Part shown: one piece after another, positions 6,656 to 15,848 of the stretch
Position numbering within the stretch: the stretch's first letter is position 1
Layout of the letters: every line of letters starts with the position of its first letter
From: an uncultured Bacillaceae bacterium
GTDB lineage: Bacteria; Bacillota; Bacilli; Bacillales; Alkalibacillaceae
Reading direction: 5' to 3'
Length of the DNA: 36,498 bases
Assembly (NCBI GenBank): GCA_937983065.1
Contig: CALKAL010000137.1
Coordinates: 1 to 36,498, forward strand
Position numbers and translations under genes: made by a program
The notes under the pieces: model-generated
Database searches by the model: none
What the model was told of the DNA's origin: nothing
What the model saw: the letters and a program-made list of their open reading frames with translations, nothing else

Positions 6656-7882
6656 TCATTCCTTTTTTTGTTCTTTTAATACATGTTTAAATTCATTTTT
6701 TAACGCCTCAATTTGGGCTAAATATTTTTCTTTTTCTGATTGGTCCACCTCTAAATTACCATATCTAACGTGACGATATAAATAGACGGCTTCTCCTTTT
6801 ACAAAATGGCTCATATTATAACGTTCTAACCATTCTTCAATCGATTCAAAGGGCCATCTTCCCACATTATTTTTCTTAGTCCATGACTCTAATTGATAAA
6901 AAGCTTTTCTAACTTCATCCTTTGGTGGTTTCGTTTTCTTTCTTTTCATCCCTAAATGTCTATCTTTAACTAACGATGTCGTGACTGTTTCATAACGCAC
7001 ATTTGGTGTATCAGACATTTCTTTTTTAATAGTGAAACGTTTTTTAAAAAAGAAAAATAACAAGAGTAAAACTAAAAGACCAATGACTATAAGCGCTATT
7101 TGCAAATGTTCATCTGTAATCGTAGGATCGTACTCATCAATCTCCCTTTCTTCTAAAATAACATTTTCAATATGTCCTTCAGCTGGTTCAATATTATCCG
7201 TCATCCTTTCAATCAATAAGAAAAACCATGCAAACGAATAAGTAATTCCGTAACTGACCCACGATAAAACCGTTGAAAAAAGGTTACGAACGAATGGAAA
7301 AAGGAAATATAAAAGAGTCGTTAATGAAAAAATTGATAATAAAACCGTTGCAGATGTAAGCCATTTTTTAAACAATTGTCCCTTTTCCTGTACGTATGCA
7401 TGATAAGAAATCCATTTGCCTACAAATAAAACGATAAATTGTAGCATAAATAAATAGAAAACGTCATGTCGTTCGGATGCTTCACTTAAATAACCGACGA
7501 CATAAGCTAAAATAACGAGAGCTAATGTGAGGCCAATAACGACATGTTCATTTTCTAAATCTGGCTCTATTTCATGTTTAGCTAGCCTCCAAACGATGAC
7601 ACAACTTATGATAATAGATACAAAAATATCATAATTTAAATAATAGGCAATCCCTAAAATAATGGGAACTAAAGCTATGCTATGAAATCCAGTGAACTGT
7701 TCCTTCAAACCATGCTTAAGCAATAAAAACAAACTAATTGAAATAAAAATAATGAAAACGTAAACAAATAAATTTGGTCTTTCTTGTTGGTGCAAAAAAC
7801 CGTTGTAAATGAATATTAATAAAGCAATCATTTCAATAGAAAACTGCTGCCACTTAGTAATTCTTTCAGCTGCTATATCCAT
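6656..7882 (-). CDS. DUF4129-type multipass membrane protein
   Basis: The 408-residue protein has about seven hydrophobic segments in residues 10-220 (for example MIALLIFIYNGF, VYVFIIFISISLFLLL). An acidic external loop follows (EEREIDEYDP), then one more helix near 255-275, then a basic cytoplasmic tail. The last 80 residues (VRKAFYQLESW, RWPFESIEEWLERY, YRHVRYGNLEV) match the DUF4129 domain. ATG at 7882 follows a G-rich SD; the start overlaps the end of the DUF58 gene by 17 bp, so translation is coupled. In the B. subtilis yeaC-yeaD-yebA locus the third protein carries a transglutaminase domain upstream of DUF4129. Here no Cys-His-Asp transglutaminase core is visible. Confidence 0.8.
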   Translation of the reverse strand: MDIAAERITKWQQFSIEMIALLIFIYNGFLHQQERPNLFVYVFIIFISISLFLLLKHGLKEQFTGFHSIALVPIILGIAYYLNYDIFVSIIISCVIVWRLAKHEIEPDLENEHVVIGLTLALVILAYVVGYLSEASERHDVFYLFMLQFIVLFVGKWISYHAYVQEKGQLFKKWLTSATVLLSIFSLTTLLYFLFPFVRNLFSTVLSWVSYGITYSFAWFFLLIERMTDNIEPAEGHIENVILEEREIDEYDPTITDEHLQIALIVIGLLVLLLLFFFFKKRFTIKKEMSDTPNVRYETVTTSLVKDRHLGMKRKKTKPPKDEVRKAFYQLESWTKKNNVGRWPFESIEEWLERYNMSHFVKGEAVYLYRHVRYGNLEVDQSEKEKYLAQIEALKNEFKHVLKEQKKE

Positions 7883-9080
7883 ACGATTTCCCCCCCTCAA
7901 TCATCGATAGAGGCTGAATATGTGCTCTCTCTCCATGATTAACCGTATAAATATAGTGACCGTAAGCTTGCCATTTCTTAAATATTAACTGTTCGTCTTC
8001 AGTTAGTTCTCCCATATGAATTATGTATAACGGCTTCTGCCTTCGATCGATGTAGCTTAACATCCGTTGATACGATGTCGTCATTCCATGTCTTTCAAAT
8101 CGAGCTAATGTTTCTAATGCATGGATGTAATGGCTTTTTCCGCTTCCTAATGGCAAATGATAAAACGGAATCGCATTTCTAGCTGGTATGTTTATATATA
8201 TTTCAAAAGGAATGTTTAACTCCGTCGCATATTTTGAAATATAGGCAGCATATTTTAAATAATCCTCGATATTTTCGGAATCTCTTTTGTACTCTGCTTT
8301 CGCGTTCATGATGACTAACCACGACAGTTCACTCACTTGTTCAACGATTTTAGTTTGTAGCTTTCCTTCTCGAGCACTTGCTTTCCAATGAATCCGATTA
8401 AAAGGATCACCTTGCTCGTAATCCCGTGTTCCAATCGGTAATATAGGTTGCTCAAATATGGAATGTTTCGTCTCATGCTCCCCTTTTTTATTTGGCTTCA
8501 TAATGTCTAGGTAATCAACCTGTTTTAATGATGGATATATAATGATTTCTGTTTTATAAAGTGGATTATACCTTAACGTAATTTGTCCGAAACCAAAAAT
8601 ATTCGGAAATTCCATTTTGATTGTTCGAATTCGGGCAACTCCACGATGCATCGCTTTAAAAGGTAATGTGATGCGCTTCTCTTCAAAGCTTAATAGACGA
8701 AGGGGAATCTCAACTGTTCCTGTGCCAGTATAATCGGTATGCCCCGTTTTATTAATATCAATTGTCCGGTCATAAACAACGATAAGCTTTCCGCCAAGAA
8801 TCGGTAATAATCCTTTTTGGGCTACCGATATCTTAATTTCGCCTTCATCTCCAGGATAACATCTAATTTTTTTTGATTCATTTTTAATATCAATATGCTG
8901 GTCAACGAATTTAACGTAAACGCTCGCTGCACCATTTAAAATAAGCAGAAATATCCCAATATAAACGAGAAAAGATAAGCTATCTAATAAACCGAATAAG
9001 CTAATAAAGAGAATAAACATACCAGGTACAGCAATATTAATGAAAAATGATTGTGAGCGATATTCTTTAGTAAAGACCAT
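7866..9080 (-). CDS. DUF58 domain protein (YeaD-like)
   Basis: This 404-residue protein has two N-terminal hydrophobic segments (about residues 12-30 and 32-52), a beta-rich middle domain and the diagnostic DUF58 core GTRDYEQGDPFNRIHWKASA near residue 215, followed by the remains of a von Willebrand A-like fold. DUF58 proteins are regularly encoded beside MoxR AAA ATPases and are thought to act with them as chaperone-like partners in membrane or envelope processes. The ATG at 9080 uses SD AGGAGAAT that overlaps the moxR stop, with 4 bp between the genes. Function in this organism is inferred from the pairing only. Confidence 0.9.
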   Translation of the reverse strand: MVFTKEYRSQSFFINIAVPGMFILFISLFGLLDSLSFLVYIGIFLLILNGAASVYVKFVDQHIDIKNESKKIRCYPGDEGEIKISVAQKGLLPILGGKLIVVYDRTIDINKTGHTDYTGTGTVEIPLRLLSFEEKRITLPFKAMHRGVARIRTIKMEFPNIFGFGQITLRYNPLYKTEIIIYPSLKQVDYLDIMKPNKKGEHETKHSIFEQPILPIGTRDYEQGDPFNRIHWKASAREGKLQTKIVEQVSELSWLVIMNAKAEYKRDSENIEDYLKYAAYISKYATELNIPFEIYINIPARNAIPFYHLPLGSGKSHYIHALETLARFERHGMTTSYQRMLSYIDRRQKPLYIIHMGELTEDEQLIFKKWQAYGHYIYTVNHGERAHIQPLSMIEGGKSYGYSS

Positions 9081-9084
9081 CCTA

Positions 9085-10029
9085 CTATTCTCCTATTTCA
9101 ACGGGTACTTGAAGGGATTCTAATATTTCCTCCAACACTTGAATTTGATCTTTTTTCGTTGCTGCTTCAAGACTTAAAATAACACGGTGAGCTAAAACGT
9201 AAGGAGCTACTTTTTTAACATCTTCTGGAATGACATATTTTCGGTTATTAATTAACGCTTCAGCTTGTGATGCTCTCATTAATGCTAACGTACCTCGAGG
9301 ACTAATCCCGATTTCAATGTCTTTATGATCACGGGTCATATAAATTAGTGACAATAAATACGTTTCAACTGCCTCAGACAGATGGACGGATTGAACTTCT
9401 TCTTGAATACGTAATAAATCCTCTCGTTTAATTAATGATGTTAATGAATGAATCGGTTCGTTCGATTTATGGATTTGCATCATTTTTCGTTCTTCTTCAA
9501 AGGACGGATAACCAATATTAATTTTCATAAAAAATCGATCGAGCTGTGCTTCGGGTAACTCGAATGTTCCTTGTTGGGATTCAATCGGATTTTGTGTTGC
9601 AATGACGATAAACGGCTGCTCAATTGAAATCGTCTCTCCGTCAATTGTCACTTGCTTTTCTTCCATTACTTCTAATAAGCTAGATTGGGTGCGCGGTGTC
9701 GCACGGTTAATTTCATCTGCTAATAAGACATTTGTCACAACTGGACCGACTTTAAGTTCAAATTGCTGGAGTTTCGGGTTGAAAAACTGAATCCCTGTCA
9801 CATCAGAAGGCAATATATCTGGTGTAAATTGAATTCTTTTAAAATCACCGTCTATCGATTTTGCGATACTTTTAGCTAGCATCGTTTTCCCGGTTCCAGG
9901 CACACTTTCTAATAATACATGCCCTTGGTTAACTAGTGCATTTAATATTAATTTTACGACATCTTCCTTACCTAAGATCACTTCACTAATTTGCTTTTGT
10001 AGTTGTTCATTTAATTGTTGTAACTCCAT
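9085..10029 (-). CDS. MoxR-family AAA+ ATPase
   Basis: The 314-residue MoxR ATPase has Walker A ESVPGTGKTM at residues 41-50, Walker B VLLADEINRA near 107, the sensor-1 strand VIATQNPIE near 145 and ELPEAQLDRFFMK with the arginine finger region. The C-terminal lid carries GISPRGTLALMRASQA. MoxR proteins act as ATP-driven chaperones that mature metal-containing or envelope complexes, always with a VWA-like partner, here the DUF58 product. SD GGAGGATAAT precedes the ATG, and only 9 bp separate it from yhaM, so it is the second gene of a yhaM-moxR-DUF58-DUF4129 operon. Confidence 0.93.
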   Translation of the reverse strand: MELQQLNEQLQKQISEVILGKEDVVKLILNALVNQGHVLLESVPGTGKTMLAKSIAKSIDGDFKRIQFTPDILPSDVTGIQFFNPKLQQFELKVGPVVTNVLLADEINRATPRTQSSLLEVMEEKQVTIDGETISIEQPFIVIATQNPIESQQGTFELPEAQLDRFFMKINIGYPSFEEERKMMQIHKSNEPIHSLTSLIKREDLLRIQEEVQSVHLSEAVETYLLSLIYMTRDHKDIEIGISPRGTLALMRASQAEALINNRKYVIPEDVKKVAPYVLAHRVILSLEAATKKDQIQVLEEILESLQVPVEIGE

Positions 10030-10038
10030 ATTATCCTC

Positions 10039-10983
10039 CTATGATTCCAAGTTTGGTTTATATAATGAACGATTATCTAATGAAAATATTCGTTCCGTGA
10101 AATCCCCGTTCTTCGTCTTAGATAAAACCCGGTTCATTGTATTAATTTTTGCATCTAATAAATCGATTAAATGTAATACTTCCGCCTCACGAATGAGTGG
10201 TGGCTTTGGTGAACCCCATTCCGATTTTCCATGATGGCTTAAAACCATATGCTGTAGCATCAACACTTCTTCCCCTTCAATATTTAACTCTTTTGCAGCT
10301 AAGTCAATTTCAGTGACCATCATCGTAATATGCCCGAGCAATTGTCCTTCAAGGGTATACTTCGGATTGATCGGGCTTGATAATTCTTTAACTTTACCAA
10401 TATCATGCAAAATAATTCCCGCGTACAATAAATCTTTATTTAACTCAGGGTAAAGCTCAGTTAATTCTTTCGCTATTTTTAACATTGAAACGATATGGTG
10501 GGCCAATCCTGATGTGTAAGCATGATGGTTTTTCGTTGCGGCAGGATAAGTGAATAGCTCCTCGTCATATTTTTTAATTATGAAGCGAACGAGTCTTTGA
10601 ATATTTGGATTTCTCATTTCAAATATAATTTGCGTTAAATATTCCCGTAATTGTTCCACTTCTACTGGTGCTTTTTCCATAAAATCTTCGACACGTACCC
10701 CGTCTAAACTATTAGACAAGCGCATATTACGAATGTTTAATTGTAATTTACCACGGAATTGTCTAATATCACCGAGAACGTGGACGATGCTTTCTGATTG
10801 AAAGGCTTCTTCATCTTCCTTCGTTACATCCCATAATTTCGCTTCGATATCGCCTGTTTTATCTTTAAAATAAATCGTTAAAAACGGTTTGCCGTTACTT
10901 GCAACTCCTTTTTCAACAGATTTAATGTAAAGAAATCCTTCAAATGTTTCACCAACTTCGACACTCGCAATCGTTTTATTCAT
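10039..10983 (-). CDS. yhaM: 3'-5' exoribonuclease YhaM
   Basis: This 314-residue protein has an N-terminal OB-fold nucleic-acid-binding domain (about 15-90: TIYFKDKTGDIEAKLWDVT) and an HD-type phosphohydrolase domain (about 150-290) with SGLAHHIVSM, HDIGKV and LSHHGKSEWGSP supplying the metal ligands. This is the YhaM architecture; the enzyme degrades single-stranded RNA (and DNA) from the 3' end and is important for turning over short fragments in Firmicutes. It is the first gene of a tight operon with moxR, an arrangement that differs from B. subtilis, where yhaM lies next to yhaN. The ATG at 10983 is preceded by AAAAGGGGAGC. Confidence 0.95.
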   Translation of the reverse strand: MNKTIASVEVGETFEGFLYIKSVEKGVASNGKPFLTIYFKDKTGDIEAKLWDVTKEDEEAFQSESIVHVLGDIRQFRGKLQLNIRNMRLSNSLDGVRVEDFMEKAPVEVEQLREYLTQIIFEMRNPNIQRLVRFIIKKYDEELFTYPAATKNHHAYTSGLAHHIVSMLKIAKELTELYPELNKDLLYAGIILHDIGKVKELSSPINPKYTLEGQLLGHITMMVTEIDLAAKELNIEGEEVLMLQHMVLSHHGKSEWGSPKPPLIREAEVLHLIDLLDAKINTMNRVLSKTKNGDFTERIFSLDNRSLYKPNLES

Positions 10984-11101
10984 ATGACAGCTCCCCTTTT
11001 ATTTGTAAATCTCTACCTTCTAAAATAATTTGGCATTTTTGTTATTAATCACTTTGGAAAATTAAGTTGATGATTTTTTTCTAAAAAAAGACTTGAAGAA
11101 C

Positions 11102-11130
11102 CTTGCTATATTAAACATTTATATAGCAAG
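11102..11130. repeat. Inverted repeat in the yhaN-yhaM gap
   Basis: CTTGCTATAT and ATATAGCAAG form a perfect 10-bp stem around a 9-nt loop. It lies between the yhaN stop and yhaM. There is no T-run next to it on either strand; on the minus strand a TTTTTTT run starts about 13 nt later. It may be a weak terminator for yhaN or a regulatory hairpin in the yhaM leader. The rest of this 250-bp gap is AT-rich without clear signals. Confidence 0.4.
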
Positions 11131-11235
11131 ATTCCGAGCGTGATTTCATTATTTGAAGCATTAAAATATTAGAAAAGTTCTTGATAAATTAACTTTAATT
11201 GTAACATTTTAAAGTTTTTTTGCCAATGTGAAAAG

Positions 11236-14157
11236 CTAGGCAATGTCTTCTTGTGACAGCTCTGTACACGTTAAATAAATGATTTGCTGTTTATGAGATA
11301 TCTCTTTTAAAATCTTCAACATTTTCCGCTTTCGCTTCTTGTCAAAATGGTTAAACGCATCGTCTAAAATAAATGGAATAAATAATAAATCATTTATAAC
11401 AGAACTAATAGCCAATCTTAACGAAACGTATAATTGATCGGCGGTCCCTTCGGATAATTGCTTCACCGTAAACGAATCCGCATTTTCGTTTTCAACATAA
11501 ATCGTCTCATCTTCTAATGAAAATCGAATTTTTTTATAAGCTCCGTCTGTTATCTCTGAAAAAAATGACGTTGCATAGCGGATAATTTCTGGTAAATAAA
11601 CATTTTGATACCTTTCTTTTGTATCTAAAATAAATCCTTCAGCTACCGCATAAATTGAATAAGTCATCGCTAGCTCTTTTACTTCCTCTATAATCGCCGC
11701 TTTTTTATGAACGAACTCGGATAATGTCCCGTCCTTTTCTAATTGATTCATTTCTGCTAAACAATCGGATAATGATCGTTGCACGTTTTGATATGCTTCC
11801 TTACACTGTTTCATTTCTTCATTTATTTGGTCATATTGACGTTCAAGCTGCATCCAATCATACGATTTTTTCAACACGGCATCAGCTTGTTCACCGAAAA
11901 TCGAGTAAACCATTTTATATGCTTGTTTCTTTTTATATAAAACATCGACATATTGTTCATATTGCTCTGCCCAATTTAAAAATTGCTTTTCATTTTCGAC
12001 GTTCATATTTAATAATAAAGCATTTAATTCATTTTCATAAGGAACCATAGCTAATTTTATTTGTTTTCGTTGATCGGTTATTTCATTGATCCATTCCGTC
12101 TTTTTATTTATTTCTTCTTTGATCCGTTTTTCATTTTCGATACATTGATTGAAAACGTCCCAAACAGATTGGGATTCCTGACGTTCAATACTTTTAAAAT
12201 GAGAAATGAACTTATTAGCAAAGTCTTTCTTTTCATTTAATGTTTGTTCCAATATCTCGCGATCACTTTCTAGCTGCGCAATTTTTTTACTTATTTGTTT
12301 TGCCTTCGTTAAGGTTTGATGAACGTTTGGCCATTGAAATAGCTCAAACGCTTTTAAAAATGGGTAATCCGCGATCACTTTCTCCACTTGTAATTGATGC
12401 CTTTTATGCCGTTCTACAATCGTTAATTTTTCACTTTGAAGCTCTTGTAGCGTTGTCTCTACTTGATCTTGCTTCATCTTTAATTGAGCCCATTCTTCTC
12501 TTTGCTCCTCATAATTTTTTATTTGCCGAGCATCATTTTCATTATAATTAACAGCATCTACTGGATTGAGTTGTTTTAATCTTTCATTTAACCGATTTAA
12601 TTCAGACAGCTTTTTCTGATCACTTTTAGTAATGAGGAAAATTGAAACCACACTGATGGCTAAAATTACGATTATAGCACTGTAGTCGAGCGTCGTATTT
12701 GAGAAAAAGAAAATAAAATAGCTAATAATAATCAAAGCCGCTCCGATTAGAAATGATGGCTTTAATATGTTTAAAAGCTGTCTTTCCTTATTTAACTGTT
12801 TCAGACGCCGCTTCCACTCATCGATGACATTATCTTGGAATGGTGCAAGACTCTTTTGTTTAACATATTCATTTTCCTTTTCTTTAAGCGAATCATACTC
12901 CTCTTCGCTCAACATACTTTCGGATAAAGCTGTCATTTCATTAAGAAGATCGTTTTTCTCATCTTCTTTTAACGCCCGCTTCGCATCAATGGATTGAAGA
13001 CTGTTATCCAATCGTTCCTCATCTTCAATGAGCTTTTTCCAATGGCTTTCCGTATATAAATTAATGTTTAATTGCTCAAGATCATTCTTACTTAACGGCA
13101 AGCTCGCTTCTTGCAATAATTCATCGAGCAAATAATTATCATGAGCGATTTGTTCATTGAGCTCTTCAATTTGCTTGAGTATATTTTTCGCATCGAAAGC
13201 GTCCTTTGTAAGCTCATTTAATTCTTGAATCGAATAGTCCGTCGAAGGTAACAATGATTGAATCTCACTTTGTAAGCTGTGTAATCTAGCCTCTTTTTCC
13301 TCATCATCTCTTTTAAGCTTGGACAAATGATCTTGTAGATTTTTGAACGATTCAATCACTTCATTCGAAAAATGTTTAACGTGGTCAAAATTTTTCAGCT
13401 GTCCATCATACCATTGATAGTCGACAATAGCTGATTTACCATTTAAAAGCTTTTGATAATATAATGATGTTTCGTTTAACTGTTCCTCTTGATTTAATAA
13501 TTCGTTTAGTTTATTTTCATTCTCCGTTTTCTCGTTTTGCAACACGGAATATGATGCTTCCGTTTGCTCAAGCTCCTTCATTTTCTTTGCTAAATCATCG
13601 AGCTCTTTTAATTTTAAATAAATCGCCTGCTTTTTCCCTTTAAATTTAAACAGCTCATCCTTTACTTTCTTTAACTCTTTTTCAACGTTAGCTACTTTAT
13701 CTGAGCCAGTCATTCCGAGGTTAAATAAAATTTTTCCGATTGAATCTGGTGTTTCATTCCGTATCGTTTGCAAGTCTCGATCTTGAAAGGAAAAAATCGA
13801 TTCAAACAAAAACCGATCTAACCCTTTTAATGCTTTCTGAAGTTCTGCCTCTGTAACTTCTGCGCCGTTTTCATAAATGACTGGCTTCCCGCTGTTTCGA
13901 TGTAAAAATCGTTCTACAACCCATTCATCACCGTCAATTGTTAAATAAAGACGTCCTCCTAACTGCCCGTCATGTTTAGAAATGTATGGATTCCGCTCAT
14001 CTTTTTTTAACCCAAAAAGTACGTACGTAATAAACATGCGAATCGTCGTTTTTCCCGCTTCATTCGGCCCGTAATAATAATTGAAACCTGGCTTAAACGA
14101 AATCTGTTCATTTTGAAGCTTTCCGAAAGAAATAATGTGTAGCTTTTTTATTTGCAT
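11236..14157 (-). CDS. yhaN: SbcC/Rad50-like ATPase YhaN
   Basis: This 973-residue SMC-like ATPase carries Walker A GPNEAGKTT near residue 30 and, at the C-terminal end, the signature KQLSEGTADQLYVSLRLA and Walker B FILDDAFNHFD. Between them are long Glu/Lys/Leu-rich coiled coils. Near residues 465-512 the coil is interrupted by two hydrophobic segments (FLIGAALIIISYFIFFF and SAIIVILAISVVSIFLI), which look like a membrane hairpin at the place where Rad50 has its zinc hook; no CxxC hook is visible. With YhaO (SbcD-like nuclease) it is expected to form an Mre11/Rad50-type complex acting on DNA ends. The ATG overlaps the yhaO stop (TAATG), so the two are coupled. Confidence 0.93.
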   Translation of the reverse strand: MQIKKLHIISFGKLQNEQISFKPGFNYYYGPNEAGKTTIRMFITYVLFGLKKDERNPYISKHDGQLGGRLYLTIDGDEWVVERFLHRNSGKPVIYENGAEVTEAELQKALKGLDRFLFESIFSFQDRDLQTIRNETPDSIGKILFNLGMTGSDKVANVEKELKKVKDELFKFKGKKQAIYLKLKELDDLAKKMKELEQTEASYSVLQNEKTENENKLNELLNQEEQLNETSLYYQKLLNGKSAIVDYQWYDGQLKNFDHVKHFSNEVIESFKNLQDHLSKLKRDDEEKEARLHSLQSEIQSLLPSTDYSIQELNELTKDAFDAKNILKQIEELNEQIAHDNYLLDELLQEASLPLSKNDLEQLNINLYTESHWKKLIEDEERLDNSLQSIDAKRALKEDEKNDLLNEMTALSESMLSEEEYDSLKEKENEYVKQKSLAPFQDNVIDEWKRRLKQLNKERQLLNILKPSFLIGAALIIISYFIFFFSNTTLDYSAIIVILAISVVSIFLITKSDQKKLSELNRLNERLKQLNPVDAVNYNENDARQIKNYEEQREEWAQLKMKQDQVETTLQELQSEKLTIVERHKRHQLQVEKVIADYPFLKAFELFQWPNVHQTLTKAKQISKKIAQLESDREILEQTLNEKKDFANKFISHFKSIERQESQSVWDVFNQCIENEKRIKEEINKKTEWINEITDQRKQIKLAMVPYENELNALLLNMNVENEKQFLNWAEQYEQYVDVLYKKKQAYKMVYSIFGEQADAVLKKSYDWMQLERQYDQINEEMKQCKEAYQNVQRSLSDCLAEMNQLEKDGTLSEFVHKKAAIIEEVKELAMTYSIYAVAEGFILDTKERYQNVYLPEIIRYATSFFSEITDGAYKKIRFSLEDETIYVENENADSFTVKQLSEGTADQLYVSLRLAISSVINDLLFIPFILDDAFNHFDKKRKRKMLKILKEISHKQQIIYLTCTELSQEDIA

Positions 14158-15386
14158 TATTCAAGCCCTCCTTGGAGAAGCTTTTTAACGACAAGTTTTT
14201 CTGCTTCACTTTTTATTTCGTCTAACTCTTCTTCACCTGGATCATCAATATATTTGCGAAATAAACGGTGATTTAATAATTCGTTAAAATAAACTGTCAC
14301 ATCGTCTTTTTGGTCAATTGTTCGAATCATTTCTCCAGTAAAATGAGACGACTGTTTTAATCGTTCTCTATCGTAAGTAATTTGTCTTTCAACAGTCATA
14401 TTTTCAATCCATACCCAATTGGATTCATCTTCTTCATCATCATTTAGTAATTGAATCAATTCATCCCGTTTATTTTCTTCAAATAACATGTCATTGTCCT
14501 CATCTAACGACACATGTAGACGAAGCATGATTTTTGATTGCGTCTTCTTTAACTGCTCTTTATACTGCTCAAATTCATATATAACGTCATTCAACGTTTT
14601 CCCCTGGAGATACAGTTCATCTTTTTTAAATAAAATATATTGTAGAGGTTGAAAATCTAGATGCGCTCCTACTTCCGATAATTCAACGAGGTAGCACCCT
14701 TTTTCACCAGTTTCCTTCATATGGCGCCCTTGAATATTGCCAGGGTAAACAGCGTATGGCTCTTCACTAAGGATCATTCGTTTATGAATATGACCTAAAG
14801 CCCAATAATCGAATCGTTTATTTTTTAAATCGTCAATTAAAAATGGAGCGTATTGATAATGGTCGGTATCCGATTGTAAACTACCATGAAGCATTCCGAT
14901 ATGCAGGCCGTCATTAGATTCTCTAACGTATTGGTCAATTTTCCTTTCCGTCACAGCTTGCTTATCGTATGAAAAGCTGTAAATGTATACTTTCTGCTCT
15001 CCTTTTTCAAATCGAAAATGGGTCACATCATCACTTTTAAATAGATGAGTGTTTGATGGAAATGTTAAATTAGTTTTTGATTGTATCCCGTAATCATGAT
15101 TTCCGAAGCTTATGTAGGCTTGAATGTTAAACTCATTTAATTTTTCTAAAGCGCGATGAAACTGGATGTACGATTTTAATGTCGCTGACTGCTGATCAAA
15201 TATATCTCCTGCGAATAAAACAAAATCAACGCGCTCATCGATGGCGAATTGGACTAACCGATCTAATGCGATAAACGTACTTTCTTTTATATCTTGAAAT
15301 ATGTGATTAGGTAAATGTTTTAACCCACGATACGGACTATCTAAATGTAAATCAGCGCAATGAATAAAACGAATCGACTGTTTCAT
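14157..15386 (-). CDS. yhaO: SbcD/Mre11-like nuclease YhaO
   Basis: The 409-residue calcineurin-type phosphoesterase shows all five metal-binding motifs: HCADLHLDSP (residue 9 on), FAGDIFDQ near 57, SFGNHDYG near 95, MLHGSLQ near 165 and ALGHIHKR near 195. The C-terminal part (after about 270) is acidic and rich in Glu/Asp, with a capping domain as in SbcD. The length and the partner gene fit YhaO of B. subtilis. It probably provides exo- and endonuclease activity at double-strand breaks, gated by YhaN. It is the first gene of yhaO-yhaN and is divergent from the yhzD-like gene. Confidence 0.94.
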   Translation of the reverse strand: MKQSIRFIHCADLHLDSPYRGLKHLPNHIFQDIKESTFIALDRLVQFAIDERVDFVLFAGDIFDQQSATLKSYIQFHRALEKLNEFNIQAYISFGNHDYGIQSKTNLTFPSNTHLFKSDDVTHFRFEKGEQKVYIYSFSYDKQAVTERKIDQYVRESNDGLHIGMLHGSLQSDTDHYQYAPFLIDDLKNKRFDYWALGHIHKRMILSEEPYAVYPGNIQGRHMKETGEKGCYLVELSEVGAHLDFQPLQYILFKKDELYLQGKTLNDVIYEFEQYKEQLKKTQSKIMLRLHVSLDEDNDMLFEENKRDELIQLLNDDEEDESNWVWIENMTVERQITYDRERLKQSSHFTGEMIRTIDQKDDVTVYFNELLNHRLFRKYIDDPGEEELDEIKSEAEKLVVKKLLQGGLE

Positions 15387-15486
15387 AGCTATCCCCCATC
15401 CATCGTATTACAAATAGTTTATCAAATTTTAGTTACGAATGCACGTTCGATGGGGAATTAAAGTTGAATCATTATTCATTTTTTTA

Positions 15487-15516
15487 TTTACAAGATTGAA
15501 CGAGTTAATATATAGT
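15487..15516 (+). promoter_or_regulatory. Sigma-A-type promoter of the yhzD-like gene
   Basis: TTTACA (15487-15492) and TATAGT (15511-15516) are separated by 18 bp and lie 34 bp before the start codon. Five of six bases match the -35 consensus at most positions; this is one of the better promoters in the window. Confidence 0.6.
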
Positions 15517-15549
15517 GATTATGAGGAATAAATAAAGGGGGAAGCGCCT

Positions 15550-15735
15550 ATGAAGACGTATTACTTAACCGTTTATAATAAAACAGGTGAAAATTTATTA
15601 AATGATTCTTTTGAAGCGGAAAACGACGAAGAAGCAAAAAATATAGGAACGAAAACGCTAGAAGAAAACAACTATGAGGAAACGACCCACCGACTTGTTT
15701 CACCCGATGGAAAGCTATTGTTATTTCACCGATAA
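15550..15735 (+). CDS. yhzD: YhzD-like small protein
   Basis: This 61-residue protein reads MKTYYLTVYNKTGENLLNDS, then an acidic helix (EAENDEEAKNIG), and ends HRLVSPDGKLLLFHR. The pattern (beta strand, charged helix, VSP.GKL.LFH ending) resembles the Bacillaceae YhzD family, and the location between yhaO and yheA agrees with that. No function is established. SD AAGGGGGAAG precedes the ATG and a sigma-A promoter is visible upstream. Assignment rests on pattern and synteny. Confidence 0.75.
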   Translation: MKTYYLTVYNKTGENLLNDSFEAENDEEAKNIGTKTLEENNYEETTHRLVSPDGKLLLFHR

Positions 15736-15753
15736 TTTAAGGTGATTAACAGG

Positions 15754-15810
15754 GTGAGCGGGGCAAATCGTGTCTATTTATCCTTTGTGAAATATGGCAC
15801 AAGCTTTTAA
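15754..15810 (+). CDS. Possible 18-aa peptide downstream of yhzD
   Basis: GTG at 15754 opens an 18-codon frame (SGANRVYLSFVKYGTSF after the first residue) ending in TAA, with AAGGTGAT, a good SD match, 7 nt upstream. It would be the second gene of the yhzD transcript, ending before the shared terminator. Nothing else supports it; a chance frame is possible. Confidence 0.22.
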   Translation: MSGANRVYLSFVKYGTSF

Positions 15811-15848
15811 AATTTTTCTTACCTATACGCCAATTAACATATGAAAAC

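Noticed and set aside
11724..12997. Plus-strand open frames of 76-108 codons inside yhaN
   Set aside because: They are antisense to a conserved ATPase gene, lack an SD and arise from its A/T-rich coiled-coil codons.
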